Source: DATJFH01 sp035495815 (GTDB lineage: Bacteria > Acidobacteriota > Terriglobia > Bryobacterales > Bryobacteraceae). Taken from it: DNA of 24,159 bases. The stretch covers positions 1-24,159 of the forward strand of contig DATJFH010000249.1 of assembly GCA_035495815.1 (NCBI GenBank). Direction: 5' to 3'. The position numbers and the translations under genes were made by a program. Of this stretch, positions 15,743 through 23,375 are shown in pieces. The notes beneath the pieces were generated by a model, which did not search any database, was not told the origin of the DNA, and saw nothing but the letters and a program-made list of their open reading frames with translations. Every line of letters begins with the position of its first letter. Positions within the stretch are counted from its first letter, which is position 1.

Positions 15743-15772
15743 TTACCGTTACTGTCTACCCCGCGTTAGAAT
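15743..15772 (+). promoter_or_regulatory. Candidate promoter of the ABC-VOC-permease operon
   Basis: TAGAAT (15767-15772) matches the -10 consensus at five of six bases. TTACCG (15743-15748), 18 bases upstream, is only a weak -35. The predicted start site is near 15779, leaving a leader of roughly nine bases before the TTG start at 15788 and no room for a Shine-Dalgarno sequence. Confidence 0.45.
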
Positions 15773-15787
15773 GACAGTGGATTTGCT

Positions 15788-16456
15788 TTGCTCCAAGCGA
15801 CGAACCTCACCAAAGACTACCCCACGCCCCGAGGTCCCATCCCGATCCTCTCCGGTGTGTCGCTCTCTCTCGAGCGGGGGGACGCAGTGTCCATCACGGG
15901 CCCGTCCGGCAGTGGAAAGAGCACGCTGCTCTATATCCTTGGCGCGCTCGAGCCGCCCACTTCGGGGGAGGTGACACTCGAAGGGACGAATCCGTTTTCG
16001 CTGAAAGAACGCGACCTGGCAGCGTTCCGGAATAAGGAAGTCGGATTCATCTTTCAGGACCACTGCCTGCTGCCGCAATGCTCTGCGCTGGAGAACGTGC
16101 TGACGCCGACGCTGGTGGCGGCGAAGCAGAACGGAACCTACGAGGAGAGGGCGCGGGGCCTACTCGACGATGTCGGGCTGGCGGGGCGGCTGGAGCATCG
16201 TCCGGGAGAACTCTCGGGCGGGGAGAAGCAGCGGGTGGCTCTGGCGCGGTCGATGATTCTCGATCCGGTCCTGATGTTGTGCGACGAGCCCACGGGGAAT
16301 CTGGACCATGCGTCGGCGGAAATTGTGGCCACGCTGCTGCTCGAGATGAACCGGCGCCGGAAATCGATCCTGGTGGTGGTCACGCACAGCGCCGAGCTGG
16401 CCGCACGGTTCCCCATCCGCTATGAGCTGCTGGATCGGAAGCTATGCCCGAAATGA
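15788..16456 (+). CDS. ABC transporter ATP-binding protein, LolD/YbbA/MacB type
   Basis: A 222-residue cytoplasmic ATPase of the LolD/FtsE/MacB type. Walker A is GPSGSGKST (about 38-46), the Q-loop is in FIFQDHCLLPQ, the signature is LSGGEKQR, Walker B is LMLCDEPTGNLD, and the H-loop is VVTHS. CDEPTGNLD is characteristic of the type VII exporter/mechanotransmission family, which pairs with FtsX-fold permeases. The likely start is TTG 15788, since similarity begins directly at MLQATNLTKDY and no ATG lies upstream in frame within the gap. A TTG start plus near-absent leader suggests modest translation. The stop overlaps the next gene's start region, and the permease at 16873 is the obvious partner. 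Confidence 0.9.
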   Translation: MLQATNLTKDYPTPRGPIPILSGVSLSLERGDAVSITGPSGSGKSTLLYILGALEPPTSGEVTLEGTNPFSLKERDLAAFRNKEVGFIFQDHCLLPQCSALENVLTPTLVAAKQNGTYEERARGLLDDVGLAGRLEHRPGELSGGEKQRVALARSMILDPVLMLCDEPTGNLDHASAEIVATLLLEMNRRRKSILVVVTHSAELAARFPIRYELLDRKLCPK

Positions 16457-16869
16457 CGCCGGCTCTCACGGGAGTCCTCGAGACTTCCCTCTACGTGGAA
16501 GACGTTCCCCGCGCGAGGGCGTTTTATCGAGCGCTGTTCGGCTTCGAGGTGATGATCGAAGACCCGCGCTTCTGCGCCATGAGCGTGGCCGGAAAGCAGG
16601 TGCTGCTGCTCTTCAAGAAGGGCAGCTCGACGAGCGTGACCGTCGTGCCCGGAGGCGATATTCCGCCGCATGACGGCGCGGGTCAATTGCACCTGGCCTT
16701 CTCGGTTCCGGCGGAGGCTCTGCCCGATTGGGAGGCGCGGCTGTCGGACCAGGGCATTCCCATCGAGAGCACCGTGCTGTGGCCGCGCGGCGGGCGCAGC
16801 ATCTACTTCCGGGATCCGGACGGCAGCCTGGTGGAACTGGTTACGCCCGGCTGCTGGCCGATTTACTGA
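16444..16869 (+). CDS. VOC-superfamily (glyoxalase/bleomycin resistance/dioxygenase fold) protein
   Basis: A 141-residue cytoplasmic protein with two beta-alpha-beta-beta-beta modules: LETSLYVEDVPRARAFYRALFGF at the front (split by the first strand and helix) and LHLAFSV...FRDPDGSLVELVTP at the end. Likely metal ligands are Glu in LETS, His in LHLAF and Glu in LVELV, as in glyoxalase I-like or fosfomycin-resistance-like members. Substrate is unknown. The first ATG is at 16444. A second in-frame ATG at 16453 overlaps the ATPase stop as ATGA, a classic coupling site; either start is possible. It sits between an ABC ATPase and its permease, separated from the latter by 3 bases, so it is cotranscribed with them. 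That placement is unusual. Confidence 0.85.
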   Translation: MPEMTPALTGVLETSLYVEDVPRARAFYRALFGFEVMIEDPRFCAMSVAGKQVLLLFKKGSSTSVTVVPGGDIPPHDGAGQLHLAFSVPAEALPDWEARLSDQGIPIESTVLWPRGGRSIYFRDPDGSLVELVTPGCWPIY

Positions 16870-16872
16870 GGC

Positions 16873-19800
16873 ATGCGGCTCTCCACGCTGATCCGCCGCA
16901 ACCTGACCTTCTATTGGCGCACGAACCTGGCCGTCGTGCTGGGCGTGGCGATCGCGGTGTCGGTGCTGGCGGGCGCGGCTCTGGTCGGCGAATCGGTGCG
17001 GGCGAGCCTGCGGGACCTGTTCCTGAACCGGCTCGGCGCCACCGAATCGGTCCTCGCCGGCGCGGGCTTTTTTCGAGAAAAGCTGGCGGATTCGTTTCCC
17101 TCCGCCTGTCCGCTGATCACGATGGAAGGGCTGGTCATCAATGATCAGGGAGGCAGCCGCGCGGCGCGCGTAGCCGTATACGGGGTCGACGGCCGGTTCT
17201 GGAAATTTCACGGCCGGCGGGGGACGGCGCCCGGGAGCCGGGAGATTCTGCTGAGCCCGGCGCTGGCCGGCGAGATCGGCGCGGCGCCCGAGAGTTCGGT
17301 CGTGGTGCGGGTGCAGAAACCGTCCGCGATCCCGGCCGAATGGCTGCACGGCCGTAAGGACGACGGCGGGAAGGCCATGCGGTACACGGTGCGCCAAATC
17401 CTGCCGTCCGAAGAGCTGGGCGAATTCTCGTTGCGTGCCCAGCAGGGGGCAGTGCGGGCGGCGTTCGTGCCTCTGACGCGGCTGCAGCGGGACCTGGAAC
17501 TGGCGGGGAAAGTCAACATGATCCTGCTGGCGGGAGGGAGCGGCGCGGAAGCGTTGAAGCGGTCGTTCAGGTTGGCGGACCTGGGACTCAAGCTGCGGAC
17601 GCTCGACGAGCGCGGCGCGATATCGGTCGAGAGCGACGGAGCGCTGATCGGCGATTCGGCGGCTGCCGCCGTCAATTCCGCGGCGAAGGAAATGGGAATG
17701 AGCGCCGTCCCGGTGTTCACGTATCTGGCGAACACGATCCGGGCGGGCGGGCGCGAGATCCCGTATTCGCTGGTGACGGCAAGGGGACCCGGCTCGGGCG
17801 TCACACTCAACGACTGGGCCGCGCGCGACCTTGGCGCCAAGCCGGGCGATGAAGTCACGCTCGAATACTTCGTATGGAAGGACGAAGGCCGGCTGGCTAC
17901 GGAGAGGGCGACGATGCCGCTCGTTTCCGTCGTACCGCTGAAGGGGGACGCCGCCGACCGCGACCTCGCGCCGGAATATCCCGGCATGACCGATTCGGAG
18001 AGCCTGCACGACTGGGATCCGCCGTTTCCGGTGGATCTGCGGCGCGTACGTCCTCGGGACGAGGATTACTGGAAGGCCTACAAGACCACGCCGAAAGCTT
18101 TCATCCCGCTCGAGACGGGGCAGCGGCTGTGGGGGTCGCGCTTCGGGAAGATCACTTCGATCCGACTGAAGCCGGCGGCGGGCACGGATCTGGAAGCGGC
18201 GCGCGCCGGGCTCGAGAAGCGATTGCGCGAGACGCTCGACCCGCTTCAATCCGGCCTGGCGCTGACGCCGGTGCGGGAGCAAGGCCTTTCGGCGGCGCAA
18301 GGTTCCACCGATTTCGGCGAATACTTTTCCTATTTCAGCTTCTTCCTGGTGATCTCGGCGCTGGTGCTGACGGGGCTGTTCTTCCGGCTGGGAATCGAGC
18401 AGCGGCTGCGGGAGATCGGCGCGCTGCGGGCGCTGGGGTTTGCGGCGGGGCGAATCGCCTCGCTGTTTTTGATCGAGGGACTGATTCTTTCGGTCGCGGG
18501 CAGTCTGGCCGGAGCGGCCGGGGCGGCAGGATACGGTGCGCTGGCGCTGCTCGGGCTGCGCACCTTCTGGGTGGACGCGGTGGGGACGCGAGTGCTCTCG
18601 CTGCACGTCTCGCCGGGGCCGCTGGCGCTAGGGGTGGCGGGGGGCGTGCTGACGGCGTTAATCGCCATCGCGCTGTCGGTGAGAAAGCTGCGCAAGCTGT
18701 CGCCGGTGAGGCTGCTCTCGGGCGGGGGCGGGCAGCCGCAGGCGACACGCGCACGGCGGTGGTATCTTGCGGCGGCGGGGCTCGCGGGGGCAGGGGCGGC
18801 GGCGATGCTGGCAGCCGCGGCGTCCGGCAAAATGGAAGCGACGGGAGGATTCTTCGGCGCGGGCACGCTGCTGCTGTCCTCTCTGTTGCTGGCCGAATGG
18901 GTATGGCTGGCCGCTGGGGGAGGCGTCGCGCCCCGGAGCGTGGCCCGTCTGGGATTTCGCAATGCGGGCTACCGGCCCGGGCGGAGCATTCTGTGCATCG
19001 CGCTGGTCGGCCTGGCGACCTTCCTGGTGGTGGCCGTGGATGCGTTCCGCAAACCGGCGGATCCGTCCTCGACCGATCCGAAAGCGGGAAACGGCGGCTA
19101 TCCGCTGGTGGCCGAATCCATCGTGCCGGTCTACTACGATCTCAACTCTCCGTACGGACGACGGACATTGAATATCACCGGACTCGGGGACGCCAAGGTG
19201 ACGCGCTTTCGTCTGCGGCCGGGCGACGACGTCAGCTGTCTCAACCTGTACCAGCCGCGCAACCCGCGCATTCTGGCGCCGACGCCGGATTTCCTGCGGG
19301 CCGGACGATTCACGTTCGCCTCTTCGCTGCCCGGCGAGGAGACCAATCCGTGGCTGCTGCTGGAATCGGCGCCGAAGGACGGGGCCATCCCGGCGATCGT
19401 GGACGCCAACACGCTCGAGTACACGCTGCACCTCGGAATCGGCGACGTGTTCACCTCGGGCGACGTGAAGCTGAGGATCGTAGCGTCCCTGCGGGACAGC
19501 CTGTTCCAGAGCGAATTCCTGATCTCGGAAGCAAACTTCGTGCGGCTGTTTCCCAATCAGGAGGGCTACCGGTTTTTCCTGGTGGACGCGCCGCCGCAAC
19601 AAGCCGCCGCGGTATCGCAGGCGCTCGAGGAGCCGCTTTCCGATTACGGCTTCGACGCCTCACCCGCGGCGGACCGTCTGGCCGGTTTTCATCGCGTGGA
19701 GAATACCTACCTGTCCACATTCCAGACTCTGGGGTCGCTGGGTTTGATTCTGGGGACGGCGGGGCTGGCGGTGGTGATGCTGCGCAACATCCTCGAGCGG

Positions 19801-20085
19801 CGCCGCGAACTGGCTCTTTTGCAGGCGATGGGGTACCGGGCGGGAGATCTCGGCGTGATGGTGCTCTCCGAGAGCCTGTTCCTGCTGTTCTCCGGACTGG
19901 GGATCGGCACGGTGTGCGCCCTGCTCGCGATCGCGCCGGCCTTCCTCTCGCGGGGCGGACGTTTCTCGGCGGGGTCGCTGGCGTTGCTGCTGGGGGGAGT
20001 GCTGCTCTCGGGAATCCTTTCGTCCCTGATTGCCATGCGGGCGGTGAGCCGGACGCCGCTTCTGGCCGCGCTGCGGGCGGAGTAA
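16873..20085 (+). CDS. Large FtsX/MacB-fold ABC permease (about ten membrane segments, YbbP-like)
   Basis: A 1070-residue integral membrane protein. One segment is at about 20-42, followed by a roughly 440-residue extracytoplasmic MacB-like domain. Membrane segments come at about 485-507, 530-560 and 595-615 with the FtsX core (LREIGALRALGFAAGRI). Two central segments lie at about 635-680, then one at 704-725. A second extracytoplasmic domain follows, and three final segments start near 950 with the second FtsX core (RRELALLQAMGYRAGDL). The two-core, ten-segment layout is that of YbbP-type permeases, here longer than the E. coli protein (about 800). With the ATPase at 15788 it should form a transporter or mechanotransmission complex for lipids, lipoproteins or an extracytoplasmic enzyme. 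The start lies 3 bases after the VOC stop; the stop is one base from a convergent gene. Confidence 0.87.
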   Translation: MRLSTLIRRNLTFYWRTNLAVVLGVAIAVSVLAGAALVGESVRASLRDLFLNRLGATESVLAGAGFFREKLADSFPSACPLITMEGLVINDQGGSRAARVAVYGVDGRFWKFHGRRGTAPGSREILLSPALAGEIGAAPESSVVVRVQKPSAIPAEWLHGRKDDGGKAMRYTVRQILPSEELGEFSLRAQQGAVRAAFVPLTRLQRDLELAGKVNMILLAGGSGAEALKRSFRLADLGLKLRTLDERGAISVESDGALIGDSAAAAVNSAAKEMGMSAVPVFTYLANTIRAGGREIPYSLVTARGPGSGVTLNDWAARDLGAKPGDEVTLEYFVWKDEGRLATERATMPLVSVVPLKGDAADRDLAPEYPGMTDSESLHDWDPPFPVDLRRVRPRDEDYWKAYKTTPKAFIPLETGQRLWGSRFGKITSIRLKPAAGTDLEAARAGLEKRLRETLDPLQSGLALTPVREQGLSAAQGSTDFGEYFSYFSFFLVISALVLTGLFFRLGIEQRLREIGALRALGFAAGRIASLFLIEGLILSVAGSLAGAAGAAGYGALALLGLRTFWVDAVGTRVLSLHVSPGPLALGVAGGVLTALIAIALSVRKLRKLSPVRLLSGGGGQPQATRARRWYLAAAGLAGAGAAAMLAAAASGKMEATGGFFGAGTLLLSSLLLAEWVWLAAGGGVAPRSVARLGFRNAGYRPGRSILCIALVGLATFLVVAVDAFRKPADPSSTDPKAGNGGYPLVAESIVPVYYDLNSPYGRRTLNITGLGDAKVTRFRLRPGDDVSCLNLYQPRNPRILAPTPDFLRAGRFTFASSLPGEETNPWLLLESAPKDGAIPAIVDANTLEYTLHLGIGDVFTSGDVKLRIVASLRDSLFQSEFLISEANFVRLFPNQEGYRFFLVDAPPQQAAAVSQALEEPLSDYGFDASPAADRLAGFHRVENTYLSTFQTLGSLGLILGTAGLAVVMLRNILERRRELALLQAMGYRAGDLGVMVLSESLFLLFSGLGIGTVCALLAIAPAFLSRGGRFSAGSLALLLGGVLLSGILSSLIAMRAVSRTPLLAALRAE

Positions 20086-20086
20086 G

Positions 20087-20602
20087 CTACAGCGGCGGCC
20101 GGAGGCGGGCCAGCGCCGCGTCCGCCGCACGGGCTACCGCGTTGTCGGCGTGATGGCGGAGACGCTCCAGATCCGGGATCGCCTTCTTGTCCGCCGCCCG
20201 GCGGCTGATCGAGTTGATAACGCCTACGAGCAGGTTTCCATCCACCCGGTGGAGAGCGGACCGCAAGGCTTCATCCGCCGAGGAATCCGGTATCTGCTCG
20301 AGGCCGGCGCGGGCGTAATAGGCGAGTTGGGGATGCCCGAGCAGAGCTGCCAGAGCAGGTGTCGCGCTTTTGTCTCCGACGACCGCCAGCCGCTGGCAGG
20401 CTTTGGCCCTGGCATACACGGACGCGCCGGAGTCGTTGAGAATCGCCACCAGACGGGCGGGGGGCAGCGCCATGATCTCTTCCGCGCTTCCGTACTTTTC
20501 GTCCACCATCGGTTCTGCGGCGGAGTTCCCCTTTTTTCCGGCGGCGGGCTGCGCGGCGGCGGAGGCTGCCAGTATCAGGGTCATGACGATTGCGTTCTTC
20601 AT
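20087..20602 (-). CDS. Small exported HEAT-repeat-like protein
   Basis: A 171-residue protein with a signal peptide (about 1-18, hydrophobic TLILAASAAAQ). The mature part is helical with HEAT/PBS-type units: ARAKACQRLAVVGDKSATPALAALL, then YYARAGLEQI...ADEALRSAL, then a third near the end. I recall similar KACQRLAVVG...LLVGVIN proteins beside or fused to sugar-processing proteins in Planctomycetota and Verrucomicrobiota, but no activity is known. ATG 20602 overlaps the stop of the Gfo/Idh/MocA gene as ATGA, so the two are translationally coupled and probably work together, perhaps as a binding or scaffold subunit. The frame extends open to 21586, but that part is an antisense-frame shadow of the oxidoreductase. 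It ends one base from the convergent permease stop. Confidence 0.75.
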   Translation of the reverse strand: MKNAIVMTLILAASAAAQPAAGKKGNSAAEPMVDEKYGSAEEIMALPPARLVAILNDSGASVYARAKACQRLAVVGDKSATPALAALLGHPQLAYYARAGLEQIPDSSADEALRSALHRVDGNLLVGVINSISRRAADKKAIPDLERLRHHADNAVARAADAALARLRPPL

Positions 20603-21891
20603 ACGCGCCACGGCTCCCGCATCGCGCGCGACCGCATGCGGTTGGCCTGCTCGTCGCCGATGAAGCTGTCGGCGGCGGGGTCGAATTTCAGCTTGCGGCC
20701 AAGCTGGAAGGCGATGTAAGCGGCATGACAGGCGATATGGGTCTGGCAGGCGGCCAGCGCATTCGAGCGCGGCTGCTTTCTGGACTTGACGCATTCCACA
20801 AAGTTGCGGGCATGGTTGGTAGTGGCCGCCTGGGCCTCCGCCTGGGAGACTTCGAGGCGCTCGCCGCGCAGATTTTCCGAGACTTCGATCTTGCCGCCGT
20901 CCGCCGTCTCGACCCAGCCGGCGTCGCCTTCGAAGCGGACGTGACAGCTTCCCAGGCCCAGGAATCCGCTGTCCCGCATCATCAGCCGCAGACCGCCGGC
21001 GTAGCGGCAATCGATGGAGTAGGGGGTGTTCTGTCCCATGCCGCGCGGATCGAACTCCACCGGCGTGACGGCATCGGCGCCGGCGGCCCACTGGCAGAGG
21101 TCGACGGTGTGAGAGCCCCATTCGAGAACGCCGCCGCCGTGGAAATCGAAGTAACCGCGCCAGCGGCCCTGAATGTACTGCGAATTGTAGGGACGCCAGG
21201 GACTGGGTCCCAGCCAGCGGTCCCAGTCGACCACCTGTTTGGGGGGCTCGGGCTCGCCGGGCAGCCAGGCATGCGTGGTTTTCGGGGGCCAGCGATTGCC
21301 GGGTCCGACCTCGGCGTGCAGAGCCGTGAGCTTGCCCAGTTTTCCGCCGCGGGCCATCTCGACGGCGTGTACGAAATTCGGTCCGTTGCGGCGCTGCGTG
21401 CCCGCCTGGTAAATGCGGTTGAGGCTGAGAAAAGTGTCGGCCAGGGCGCGGCTCTCGGCGATGGTCATGGAGCAGGGCTTCTCGCAGTAGACGTCCTTGC
21501 CGGCGCGGGCGCTGCCGATGGAGAGCAGGGCGTGCCAGCGGTCGCCGGTGGCGATGAGCAGGGCGTCGATGTCCTTGCGCGCCCACAGCTCGTACTGATC
21601 GCTGTACATGGCGCAGTCGCGATTGCCGTTCTTCTGATCGATGATGCTCTTGATGGCTTCGCGCCGCTCGTTCCGCACGTCGCAGATGGCCAGGAACTGG
21701 ACTTCCTTGAGGCTGAGGAAGGATTGCAGGTCGCGGGCGCCGCGACTGCCGATGCCGAGGCCGGCCATGGTTACCCTGTCGCTGGGAGCGGCCGCTCCAC
21801 CTCTGCCGAGCGCGGATGCGGGGACGATCAGCGGGAAACCGGCGGCTGCTTTGAGGAGCCGGCGTCGGGAGACGGGTTTGTGGGTGCGCAT
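20599..21891 (-). CDS. Tat-exported Gfo/Idh/MocA family oxidoreductase (second copy, divergent type)
   Basis: A 430-residue NAD(P)-dependent oxidoreductase with a twin-arginine leader (SRRRLLKAAAG near residue 8), then an Ala/Gly-rich cleavage region. The nucleotide-binding motif is GLGIGSRG, followed by AICDVRN, ATGDRWHA and the EKP hallmark (YCEKPCS). The catalytic-domain region is GGGVLEWGSHTVDLCQWA. It is clearly a different subgroup from the protein at 8224. It should be exported folded and act on a sugar or derivative outside the cytoplasm. The start at 21891 is chosen because the Tat leader begins there; the frame is open to 22242. No Shine-Dalgarno is visible, and AT-rich hexamers (TTAAAT, TAAAGT) lie 20-30 bases upstream. 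It is followed by the HEAT-like gene through an ATGA overlap. Confidence 0.88.
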   Translation of the reverse strand: MRTHKPVSRRRLLKAAAGFPLIVPASALGRGGAAAPSDRVTMAGLGIGSRGARDLQSFLSLKEVQFLAICDVRNERREAIKSIIDQKNGNRDCAMYSDQYELWARKDIDALLIATGDRWHALLSIGSARAGKDVYCEKPCSMTIAESRALADTFLSLNRIYQAGTQRRNGPNFVHAVEMARGGKLGKLTALHAEVGPGNRWPPKTTHAWLPGEPEPPKQVVDWDRWLGPSPWRPYNSQYIQGRWRGYFDFHGGGVLEWGSHTVDLCQWAAGADAVTPVEFDPRGMGQNTPYSIDCRYAGGLRLMMRDSGFLGLGSCHVRFEGDAGWVETADGGKIEVSENLRGERLEVSQAEAQAATTNHARNFVECVKSRKQPRSNALAACQTHIACHAAYIAFQLGRKLKFDPAADSFIGDEQANRMRSRAMREPWRV

Positions 21892-21992
21892 GGAATGGGG
21901 GCCTACGCCGCCTACTTTAACATTTAAGGAGTATTCCTGGCGTGCCATTTCCTGACAGCCTGCGAGCCGGTTCCACTGGCGGCTGGGGCGGC

Positions 21993-23375
21993 TTAGCGCG
22001 TATGCTTCAGGATCCAGCCGGAGATTGTCTCCAGGGCTACCGGAGCCAGGGTCTCTTCGATTTTGCCGTATTCCGACGGGCTGCCGGTGTTGCTGGTCTG
22101 GAACAGGTGGTTCAGCTTCGGCAGCTTGACGAGGGTGTAGTCTGGGTTGCCGCCTTCTTCGAGAGCCTTGGCGATCGCCGGGAGATTCTGCGCCGGCAGG
22201 ACCTGCAGATCCAGCTCTCCGTTCAGAGCGAGCACCGGGCAACTCACGCTGCGGAGCGCGGTGACCGGGTCGTACATGAGAAAGTAACGGAACCAGGGCG
22301 AGGCGGCGCGCTTGAACTGGACATCCAGCACCTGGCCGACGCCTTTCATCTCCGCCACCAGTTTGTCGCGCAGCTCGCGGAGGCGGGTGTCGCGGGCTTT
22401 CGGATCGGTCTCCGCCTTGACGATGGCGTTAACCTGCTCCTGAATGGCGCGGTTGCCGGCGATGACCGCTTCGCTCGCGCCGCCCAACCTGGCGATGGCG
22501 GCGGCCTGCCCGTTGATCACCTCCTCGCCGGTGACACCCGTGCCGGCCATCAGCACGATGAAAGCGATGTCACGGCTGCGGGCGGCAACCATCGGCGCGA
22601 TCAGGCCGCCTTCACTGTGCCCGATGAGGCCGATGCGCCGCGGATCGATCTTCGGAGCGCGGGTCTTGAGGAACTCGACGCCGGCCTTGACGTCGCCGGC
22701 GAAATCCTCGGTGGTGGCGGTTTTCACTTCGCCGGTGGATCCGCCCATGCCGCGGTCGTCGACACGGAGGACGGCGATGCCTTTTCGCGTGAGGTGATCG
22801 GCCAGCACCAGAAACGGACGGTGCCCCAGCAGCGATTCGTCGCGGTCCTGCTGGCCCGATCCGGTGATCAGCAGCACGGCGGGAAAGGGGCCGGCGCCGG
22901 GCGGTGTCGTGAGGGCGCCGGTGAGACGCGACCCGCCTTCCTTATTGTCATAGACGACCTCCTCTTCCGTGTAGGGATAGGGCTTCTTGGGCTCCTGGGG
23001 GCGGCGGCTCACAGGGAGCTTATCCGTACGGGCGAAGGTGAGCGGCAGGGTGGCGCCGGCCTGCTTCCATTCGCCGACCATTTCGGCGCCGCCGGCGGCG
23101 AGCGTGCCCTCGTAGGAGGCGCCGACGGCTTGGATTGCCAGGGATACGGTGCTGCCCGTCTGCCGGATCGAGGAAACCGGGATGTTGTTCGCGCCCTGAT
23201 CGATACTGTCGAGCGTGGCCTGCAGTGAGCCGTCGGCGGCCCGGGTGACGTGCAGGCCCAGCCGCATCTGGCCGGGCTGGGTGCGGAGACTGCCGATCCA
23301 GGTCCCCTCCAGCGCGGGACCGCCCTGCGCGGAGGCGATCTGAAGGGCGGCCAGCGCCAGAATTGCGCACTTCAC
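21993..23375 (-). CDS. Exported alpha/beta hydrolase with N-terminal beta domain
   Basis: A 460-residue serine hydrolase. A signal peptide covers about 1-16 (LALAALQIASA). Residues of about 22-115 form a beta-rich domain (GTWIGSL...MRLGLHV...ATLDSIDQGA) that I recall as common in front of hydrolases from Acidobacteriota. From about 150 comes the alpha/beta hydrolase core, with oxyanion region LLITGSGQQDRDES, nucleophile Ser254 in GHSEGG, Asp in NGELDLQV and His in LNHLF. Substrate is unknown; carboxyl ester or peptide cleavage are both seen in the family. The start is a GTG at 23375 whose last bases overlap the PspA stop as GTGA. No other start gives a signal peptide, since upstream the frame is a shadow of pspA. 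It is therefore translated with PspA. Confidence 0.85.
   Translation of the reverse strand: MKCAILALAALQIASAQGGPALEGTWIGSLRTQPGQMRLGLHVTRAADGSLQATLDSIDQGANNIPVSSIRQTGSTVSLAIQAVGASYEGTLAAGGAEMVGEWKQAGATLPLTFARTDKLPVSRRPQEPKKPYPYTEEEVVYDNKEGGSRLTGALTTPPGAGPFPAVLLITGSGQQDRDESLLGHRPFLVLADHLTRKGIAVLRVDDRGMGGSTGEVKTATTEDFAGDVKAGVEFLKTRAPKIDPRRIGLIGHSEGGLIAPMVAARSRDIAFIVLMAGTGVTGEEVINGQAAAIARLGGASEAVIAGNRAIQEQVNAIVKAETDPKARDTRLRELRDKLVAEMKGVGQVLDVQFKRAASPWFRYFLMYDPVTALRSVSCPVLALNGELDLQVLPAQNLPAIAKALEEGGNPDYTLVKLPKLNHLFQTSNTGSPSEYGKIEETLAPVALETISGWILKHTR

Noticed and set aside
16420..18606. A 728-codon minus-strand open frame covering the VOC gene and part of the permease
   Set aside because: Extremely Arg/Gln/Pro-rich and crosses two genes with recognisable products on the other strand; a GC-skew artefact.
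17874..20153. A 759-codon plus-strand frame overlapping the permease
   Set aside because: Low-complexity Gly/Arg/Ala composition with no membrane segments, while the overlapping frame has two FtsX cores.
20603..21586. Upstream extension of the HEAT-like frame
   Set aside because: It overlaps the whole second half of the Gfo/Idh gene on the same strand in another frame; the HEAT-like ATG with signal peptide at 20602 is the natural start.
21931..21947. TGGCAC on the minus strand upstream of the second Gfo/Idh gene, matching the sigma-54 -24 element
   Set aside because: The -12 element TTGCA is absent at the required spacing (GAATA is found), so it is not a sigma-54 promoter.
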